This document shows positions 5,075 to 9,551 of a stretch of 9,551 nucleotides of DNA, one piece after another (within the stretch, counting starts at the first letter, position 1; the number at the start of each line of letters is the position of its first letter). Source of the DNA: Caldimonas sp. (lineage in GTDB: Bacteria > Pseudomonadota > Gammaproteobacteria > Burkholderiales > Burkholderiaceae_C); assembly GCA_030150305.1 (NCBI GenBank), contig JASLGD010000628.1, positions 1 through 9,551 of the forward strand. The letters are read 5' to 3'. A program made the translations under genes and the position numbers. A model generated the notes under the pieces. The model worked only from the letters and a program-made list of their open reading frames with translations. It ran no database searches and was not told the origin of the DNA.

Positions 5075-7012
5075 GTGGGGGCAGGCGCAGCCGCTGCGAC
5101 CGACCCGGCCGCTGCGACGAACCCGGCCGCTGCGGGAAACCCGGCCGCTGCGGCAGACCCGGCGCGCAGCGCCGGCCAGGCGACCCAGCCCGGCCGCGCG
5201 CTCGAGCGCGTCACGACCGCGATCGAGTGGCTGTCGGCTGCCGTGCTGTGCGCCGACGTGCTGCTCGTGTTCGTCTCGGTCATCTACCGCTACGCGCTCC
5301 ACGATCCCGTCGACTGGGCCGAGGAGATCGCTCGGGCGCTGATGATCGTGCTCGTCTTCTTCGGTGCGGCGAGCGTGCTCGCGCGCAGCCAGCATGTCGG
5401 CGTCGACGTCTTCCGCCGGCGCCTGCCCGAGCGCTGGCAGCCGGTGCTGATCCAGCTCGCGCACTGGATCATCGCCGCGGTCGCCGCGAGCCTCGCGGTG
5501 TCGGCGTTCCTGCTCGTGATCGACTCGTGGACGCAGCGAACCTCGCTCGGCCTGCCGCAGTGGATCTACGTGCTGCCGGTGCTCGTCGGCAGCGTGCTGA
5601 TGACGCTGTTCGGCATCGCCAACGCATTGCAGGGTCCGCGCCGCGCCGTCTGGACGAGCCTGGCGATCGCGGCCGCGATCGCGATCGCGGTGTGCGCCTG
5701 GAACGTCGCGTCGCCCGCGCGGCCGGTGCCGCACGGCGCGCTGCTCGGCGTCGCCTTCGTCGGCGGCCTGGCGCTCGGCGTGCCGATCGGCTTCGTGCTC
5801 GCGTTCGCCTCGCTCGTCTACTTCCTCTGCGATCCGTCGTTGCCGATGCTCGTCTACGCGCAGCAGGTGATGGCCGGCAGCGACCACTTCGTGCTGCTCG
5901 CGATTCCGTTCTTCGTCCTCGCCGGGCTTTTGATGGAAGCCAACGGCATGTCGGCGCGGCTGATCGAGCTGCTCCTGCGCGTGTTCGGCAGGCTGCGCGG
6001 CAGCATGGGCCTGATCACGATCAGCGCCACCGCGTTCTTCTCCGGCGTCTCGGGATCGAAGCTCGCCGACGTCGCCGCCGTGGGCGGCATCGTCATGCCG
6101 GCGGTGCGGCGCACCCGACAGGACCCGAACGAGGCCGCGGGCCTGCTCGCGTGCAGCGCGGTGATGGCCGAGACGATCCCGCCGTGCATCAACATGATCA
6201 TCATGGGCTTCGTCGCCAACATCTCGATCGCGGGCCTCTTCATGGCGGGCCTGGTGCCGGCGGCGGTGCTCGCCCTCGCGCTCGCCGCGCTCACGATCGC
6301 CGTCGGCCGCACGATCGATCCCGACGAGGCGTTCCCGAAGCGCACGCCGCTCTTGCGCCTGCTCGGCGGCGCGCTCGTCGCGCTGGTGATGATCGGCATG
6401 ATCGGCAAGGGCGTCACGTCGGGCGTCGCGACATCGACCGAGGTGTCGTCGTTCGCGGTCGTCTACGCGCTCGTCGTCGGCTGGGCGGCGTTTCGCGAGC
6501 TCACCTGGGCGAGCGTCGCGCGGCTGTTCGTGCGCTCGGCGTCGATGGCCGGCAGCATCCTCTTCATCGTCGCGGCGGCGTCGAGCGTGTCGTACGCGCT
6601 CACGATCGAGCAGGTTCCGCAGATGGCATCGAATGCGATGGTCGCGTTCGCGCACCAGCACGGCAGCCTGATGTTCGTGCTGCTCTCGGTCGGCATCATG
6701 GTCGTGTTCGGCGCGGTGCTCGAAGGCGCTCCGGCGCTGATCATCTTCGGCCCGCTGCTGACGCCGATCGCGCAGCAGCTCGGCGTCCATCCGCTCCACT
6801 TCGGCACGGTGATGGTGATCGCGATGGGGCTCGGGCTGTTCGCGCCGCCGCTCGGGCTCGGGCTGTTCGCGACGTGCGCGATCACCGGCACCGAGGTCAA
6901 GCACGTCGCCCGGCCGATGGCGAAGTACCTGCTGGTGCTGCTCGTCACCCTGGTCGCGCTCGTCCTCCTGCCGCAGCTGTCGCTCTGGCTGCCGGCGCGG
7001 CTGGGCCTCTGA
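5075..7012 (+). CDS. TRAP transporter fused permease (DctQ-DctM)
   Basis: 645-residue inner-membrane protein joining the small and large TRAP permease subunits, which use a cation gradient to move substrate handed over by the binding protein. Seen: residues 1-45 are Ala/Pro-rich and non-membrane. A DctQ part follows with helices near 51-73, 84-105, 125-150 and 163-182 and the typical block VDWAEEIARALMIVLVFFGA plus QHVGVDVF. A linking helix lies near 193-210. The DctM part starts around residue 216 with GVPIGFVLAFASLVYF, then HFVLLAIPFFVLAGLLMEANG and AFFSGVSGSKLADVAAVGG, and ends in GLFAPPLGLGLFATCAITG and a last helix. Fused QM permeases are known in many proteobacteria. GTG 5075 is the only plausible start ahead of the first helix; its ribosome site (GAGG, 5069-5072) is too close, so translation probably depends on coupling to the binding-protein gene, whose stop is four bases away. 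The N-terminus is encoded by an 18-base tandem repeat. Confidence 0.94.
   Translation: MGAGAAAATDPAAATNPAAAGNPAAAADPARSAGQATQPGRALERVTTAIEWLSAAVLCADVLLVFVSVIYRYALHDPVDWAEEIARALMIVLVFFGAASVLARSQHVGVDVFRRRLPERWQPVLIQLAHWIIAAVAASLAVSAFLLVIDSWTQRTSLGLPQWIYVLPVLVGSVLMTLFGIANALQGPRRAVWTSLAIAAAIAIAVCAWNVASPARPVPHGALLGVAFVGGLALGVPIGFVLAFASLVYFLCDPSLPMLVYAQQVMAGSDHFVLLAIPFFVLAGLLMEANGMSARLIELLLRVFGRLRGSMGLITISATAFFSGVSGSKLADVAAVGGIVMPAVRRTRQDPNEAAGLLACSAVMAETIPPCINMIIMGFVANISIAGLFMAGLVPAAVLALALAALTIAVGRTIDPDEAFPKRTPLLRLLGGALVALVMIGMIGKGVTSGVATSTEVSSFAVVYALVVGWAAFRELTWASVARLFVRSASMAGSILFIVAAASSVSYALTIEQVPQMASNAMVAFAHQHGSLMFVLLSVGIMVVFGAVLEGAPALIIFGPLLTPIAQQLGVHPLHFGTVMVIAMGLGLFAPPLGLGLFATCAITGTEVKHVARPMAKYLLVLLVTLVALVLLPQLSLWLPARLGL
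5085..5163 (+). repeat. 18-base tandem repeat in the start of the permease gene
   Basis: Three full copies at 5103-5120, 5121-5138 and 5139-5156 share the 14-base core ACCCGGCCGCTGCG and differ only in the last four bases. Degenerate copies flank them (5085-5102 and 5157-5163). The unit is a multiple of three and encodes D/N-P-A-A-A-x repeats (residues 10-27), so copy-number changes would keep the reading frame. It lies outside any membrane segment. Confidence 0.9.
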
Positions 7013-7028
7013 GAAGGAACGCCGCCGC

Positions 7029-8096
7029 ATGGCCACGATCCAGGATGTCGCGCAGCGCGCCGGCGTGTCGGTGAGCACGGTGTCGAACGTGCTCAACGGC
7101 CGCACTGACCGCATGCGCGGCGAGACGCTCGAGCGCGTCGAGGCCGCGATCCGGGCGCTGCGCTTCACGCCCAACAAGCTCGCGCAGCGGCTGAAGACCG
7201 GGCACACGCCGCTGCTCGGCCTGCTCATCCCGTCGACCGCCAACCCGATGTACGGCTACATCGCGCGCGAGGTCGAGTCCGCGGCGCAGGAGCGCTACGG
7301 CCACCGGCTGCTGATCGGCAGCACCTATCGCGACCGCGCCAAGGAGGCGTCGTTCTTCGACGACCTGCTCGCGCACGGCGTGCGCAAGGTGATCGTGATT
7401 TCGTCGCTCGCCGACGAAGGCCACTTCGAGAGCGCCGCCGCGCGCGGCATGGCGGTCGTCAGCTACGACCGTCGCGCGACCCCGGGTCGGCGCACCAGCG
7501 TCAGCCACGTCACGCCGGACAACTTCGAAGCGGCGCGGCTGGCGACGCAGCACCTGATCGACCACGGCCATCGCGAGCTCGCGTTCGCCACCGTCGCGGG
7601 CATGACGATGAGCCGAAGCGCGAAGATCGCCGGCTTCCAGGCCGCCGCCGATGCGGCGGGCCTGCGCCGCAGCGCCAAGGTGATCGATGGCGGCCTGCTC
7701 GACGAATACGGCGACTCGGTGATCGCCGACGTCGGCCGCGCGATCGGCGCGCGTCTGGCCGCGCGCACCGCGCGTCCGACCGGCATCGTCGCGCTGAACG
7801 ACCTGATGGCGATGGGCGTGATGGCCGGGGCGCGCGACGGCGGCCTGCAGGTGCCGCGCGACCTCTCGGTGGTCGGCATCGACGGCCTGTTCCTGTTCGC
7901 GCTCTCGAATCCGCCGCTCACGACCGTGCAGCTGCCGGTGCGCGAGATGGCGCACGCGATGGTCGACGAAGCGATGCATCCGGGTCGAGGCGCCGGCGCG
8001 GCGGCGCACGAGCTCGTGTTCGCGCCGGCCGGGCTCATCGAGCGCGGCTCGGTCGCCGCACCGGCGCGCGCCGCCCGCGTCGTCGCGCGGAGGTGA
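7029..8096 (+). CDS. LacI/GalR-family transcriptional regulator
   Basis: 355-residue DNA-binding repressor, normally a dimer or tetramer releasing DNA on binding a small effector. Seen: N-terminal helix-turn-helix TIQDVAQRAGVSVSTVSNVL (residues 3-22), then the hinge-helix block PNKLAQRLKTG. The rest is a periplasmic-binding-protein-like effector domain starting at LLGLLIPSTANPMYGYIAREV and including IVALNDLMAMGVM and DLSVVGIDGLF, all standard for the family. The residues that set base preference in LacI (Y17, Q18, R22) and PurR (T15, T16, H20) correspond here to V15, S16 and N20. ATG 7029 has AGAAGGA (7012-7018) ten bases upstream and follows the permease stop by 16 bases, so the gene is in the transporter operon. 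It most likely controls this operon, possibly through the inverted repeats at 3998-4020. The effector is unknown; a transported acid or its derivative is the simple guess. Confidence 0.94.
   Translation: MATIQDVAQRAGVSVSTVSNVLNGRTDRMRGETLERVEAAIRALRFTPNKLAQRLKTGHTPLLGLLIPSTANPMYGYIAREVESAAQERYGHRLLIGSTYRDRAKEASFFDDLLAHGVRKVIVISSLADEGHFESAAARGMAVVSYDRRATPGRRTSVSHVTPDNFEAARLATQHLIDHGHRELAFATVAGMTMSRSAKIAGFQAAADAAGLRRSAKVIDGGLLDEYGDSVIADVGRAIGARLAARTARPTGIVALNDLMAMGVMAGARDGGLQVPRDLSVVGIDGLFLFALSNPPLTTVQLPVREMAHAMVDEAMHPGRGAGAAAHELVFAPAGLIERGSVAAPARAARVVARR
8089..8096 (+). promoter_or_regulatory. Strong Shine-Dalgarno for the dehydrogenase gene
   Basis: GGAGGTGA is an extended match to the anti-Shine-Dalgarno end of 16S rRNA. 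It overlaps the regulator stop codon (8094-8096). GTG at 8099 lies five bases after GGAGG, a suitable spacing. The upstream GTG at 8093 overlaps the site itself, so 8099 is preferred. Confidence 0.6.
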
Positions 8097-8098
8097 AC

Positions 8099-9106
8099 GT
8101 GGTCTCGGTGCTGCTCAGCCATCCGCAGCCGATGCTCGAGATGTACTACGGCAAGCGCGCGCTCGCCGCGCTGCGCGGCATCGCCGACGTCCACCTCAAT
8201 GCGGCGGCGCACGACCTGTCGACTCCGCAACTGATCGACGCGGCGCGCGATCGCGACGTCGTGATCGCCTATCGCCAGACGGCGGCGGAGCGCGCGCTGT
8301 TCGCCGCGCTGCCGCGGCTCGCCGCGTTCGTTCGCTGCGCAATGGACATCCGCACCGTCGACGTCGATGCGGCCAGCGACCACGGCGTGCTCGTCACGCG
8401 CGCGAGCGCGGGCTTCCAGGCGGCGGTCGCCGAATGGATCGTCGCGATGGCGATCAACCTGGGCCGCGGCCTCGTGCGCCAGGCCGCCGCGTACCAGCGC
8501 GCCGAGCTGCCGCAGCCGCAGATGGGGCGCGAGCTGCGCGGCGCCACGGTCGGGATCATCGGCTACGGCGCGATCGGGCAACGCTTCGGCGAGCTCGCGC
8601 TTGCGTTCGGCGCTCGGCTGCTCGTGCACACGCCGCAGCCGGTGGTCGCGCACGATCGCCTCGCACCGGTCTCGCTCGACGCGCTGCTGGCAGGGGCCGA
8701 CTTCGTCGTCTGCCTGGCGCCGGCCACCGCGCAGACGCAACGGCTGATGGACGCGCACGCGTTCGCGACGATGCAGCGCGGTGCGTTCTTCATCAATGCG
8801 TCGCGCGGCGAGCTGGTCGACGAGGCCGCGCTGCTGGCGGCGCTCGAGAGCGGACACCTCGGCGGCTGCGCGCTCGACGTCGGCATGGCGCCCGACCAGA
8901 CGCCGTCGCCGGCCCTGGCGCGCCATCCGCGCGTCATCGCCACGCCGCACATCGGCGGCCTGACGCCGCCGGCGATCGAGCACCAGGCGCTCGAGACCGT
9001 CGAGCAGCTGCGCTGCCTGCTGCACGGCCGCTTGCCGGAGGGCGCGGTCAACGCCGAACGCGCGACGCGCTGGCGCCGGCTCGCGGCGAACACATCGGCC
9101 GGGTGA
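8099..9106 (+). CDS. D-isomer-specific 2-hydroxyacid dehydrogenase family protein
   Basis: 335-residue cytoplasmic oxidoreductase expected to interconvert a 2-hydroxyacid and 2-ketoacid with NAD(P)(H). Seen: a Rossmann domain with GYGAIG at residues 155-160; catalytic arginine R236 in FINASRGELVDE; catalytic histidine H284 in ATPHIGG. The segment that normally reads LDVFxxEP, with the third catalytic residue Glu before Pro, reads LDVGMAPDQTP here, so proline (P265) sits at the usual Glu position with D266 next to it. The second Rossmann strand ends LLVHTPQ with no acidic residue, which may allow NADP(H). Length is normal for the family. GTG 8099 is chosen because of the strong ribosome site at 8089; GTG 8093, which overlaps the regulator stop as GTGA, would add two residues. 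Its place after the TRAP and LacI genes suggests it acts on the imported acid or a metabolite of it. The family is clear; substrate and reaction direction are unknown. Confidence 0.9.
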   Translation: MVSVLLSHPQPMLEMYYGKRALAALRGIADVHLNAAAHDLSTPQLIDAARDRDVVIAYRQTAAERALFAALPRLAAFVRCAMDIRTVDVDAASDHGVLVTRASAGFQAAVAEWIVAMAINLGRGLVRQAAAYQRAELPQPQMGRELRGATVGIIGYGAIGQRFGELALAFGARLLVHTPQPVVAHDRLAPVSLDALLAGADFVVCLAPATAQTQRLMDAHAFATMQRGAFFINASRGELVDEAALLAALESGHLGGCALDVGMAPDQTPSPALARHPRVIATPHIGGLTPPAIEHQALETVEQLRCLLHGRLPEGAVNAERATRWRRLAANTSAG

Positions 9107-9144
9107 ACGAAAGCGCCTGCGCGGTCGAACGGGCGGCGAGAATG

Positions 9145-9163
9145 CCGGGCCGGACAAGCCCGG
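9145..9163 (+). terminator. Hairpin between the dehydrogenase and tube genes
   Basis: CCGGGC (9145-9150) pairs with GCCCGG (9158-9163) around a 7-base loop. No T-run follows. It lies in the 71-base gap before the tube gene, ending four bases ahead of that gene's ribosome site. It could be a terminator-like end for the metabolic operon or a 5' leader structure of the tube gene. Evidence is structural only. Confidence 0.3.
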
Positions 9164-9177
9164 GTCGGGAGAACGAG

Positions 9178-9551
9178 ATGGCCGTCGCGCGCGAACGTCC
9201 CTACACGCAGTTCAACTTCCTCGTCGACCTCGGCAACGGCACGACCGACGGCCCGCAGGCGGGCTTCCAGGAGGTGAGCGCGATCTCGACCGACCTCACC
9301 GTCGTCGAGTACCGCAACGGCAACGCGAAGGAGAACAGCCCGATCAAGATCACCGGGCTCAACAAGGCATCCGACGTCACGCTCAAGCGCGGCGTCATCG
9401 GCTCGCTCGACCTCTACAACTGGCTGAACGAGATCCGCAACGGCAACCAGAACGCGCTGCGCACGGTGACGATCCAGTTGCAGAGCGAGGACCACGGCCA
9501 GGTCGTGCAGACGTGGAAGCTGCTGCGCGCGCGCATCGTCAAGTTCACGAG
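9178..9551 (+). CDS. Phage-tail/contractile injection system tube protein (T4 gp19-like), 3' end cut by window edge
   Basis: The first 124 residues of a tail tube protein. Family knowledge: such proteins stack as hexameric rings forming the inner tube that a contractile sheath drives through a target membrane; homologues are T4 gp19 and the Afp1/Afp5 and Pvc1 proteins of eCIS particles. Seen: PYTQFNFLVDLGNG (8-21), GFQEVSAISTDLTVVEYRNG (29-48), ITGLNKASDVTLKRGV (58-73), then LDLYNWLNEIRNGNQ (77-91) and a following strand pair. This order (FxFLVE/D, GFxEVSG, EYRxG, GLxKxxxxTLKRG, LYxW) is characteristic. The usual length is about 145-170 residues, so only the end is missing. ATG 9178 has GGGAG (9167-9171) six bases upstream; ATG 9142 in frame would add 12 residues but has no comparable site. 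It starts 71 bases after a metabolic gene, suggesting it is the first gene of an injection-system operon to the right. An ordinary prophage tail is the alternative. Confidence 0.88.
   Translation, partial: MAVARERPYTQFNFLVDLGNGTTDGPQAGFQEVSAISTDLTVVEYRNGNAKENSPIKITGLNKASDVTLKRGVIGSLDLYNWLNEIRNGNQNALRTVTIQLQSEDHGQVVQTWKLLRARIVKFT

Noticed and set aside
5225..7074. Second long plus-strand frame overlapping the permease (615 codons)
   Set aside because: Arg-rich off-frame product with no hydrophobic segments or motifs; the 5075 frame explains the region.
4772..7243. 823-codon minus-strand open frame opposite the TRAP permease
   Set aside because: Arg/His/Asp/Glu-rich low-complexity product typical of antisense frames in GC-rich DNA; the plus-strand permease has clear membrane segments and family motifs.
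7463..9157. 564-codon minus-strand open frame opposite the regulator and dehydrogenase
   Set aside because: Spans two clear genes on the other strand and shows no recognisable motif.
1..9551. CRISPR arrays, tRNA, rRNA or insertion sequences
   Set aside because: No spaced direct repeats, cloverleaf-like sequence, terminal inverted repeats or transposase motifs were seen; the only tandem repeat is the coding one at 5085-5163.

Overview
The window is very GC-rich (roughly 70%) and densely coded, with strong third-position G/C bias. The gene content (gentisate pathway, TRAP transporter, LacI regulator, wax ester synthase-type acyltransferase, contractile-tail tube protein) fits a high-GC proteobacterium, most likely a betaproteobacterium of the Burkholderiales type. 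That placement rests on gene style and codon use; no rRNA or other marker is present. No gene-free stretch exceeds about 110 bases.

Layout. (1) Positions 1-1583, minus strand: a WS/DGAT-family acyltransferase, cut by the left edge inside an Ala/Lys/Arg/Pro-rich C-terminal tail. (2) An 87-base divergent intergenic region. (3) Positions 1671-3928, plus strand: gentisate 1,2-dioxygenase and a FAD monooxygenase best read as 3-hydroxybenzoate 6-hydroxylase, overlapping by four bases (GTGA). (4) A 110-base gap holding a GC hairpin and a locally AT-richer patch with operator-like inverted repeats. (5) Positions 4039-9106, plus strand: TRAP solute-binding protein, fused TRAP permease (DctQ-DctM), LacI-family repressor and a D-2-hydroxyacid dehydrogenase, all tightly packed. 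(6) From 9178 to the right edge: the start of a T4 gp19-like tail tube protein of the kind found in extracellular contractile injection systems (eCIS).

How the genes fit together. The monooxygenase would convert 3-hydroxybenzoate to gentisate and the dioxygenase would open the gentisate ring to maleylpyruvate. The later steps (maleylpyruvate isomerase or hydrolase, fumarylpyruvate hydrolase) are not in the window. The TRAP importer, LacI regulator and hydroxyacid dehydrogenase look like a second transcription unit for uptake and oxidation/reduction of an organic acid. Whether it serves the aromatic acid pathway or an unrelated hydroxyacid cannot be settled from sequence alone. The acyltransferase (storage lipid) and the tube gene (probable injection system running off to the right) belong to other systems.

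The most notable points are the possible eCIS locus starting at the right edge, the non-canonical active-site region of the hydroxyacid dehydrogenase, the aromatic-pathway/TRAP pairing with a candidate operator, the 18-base tandem repeat at the start of the permease, and the basic tail of the acyltransferase.
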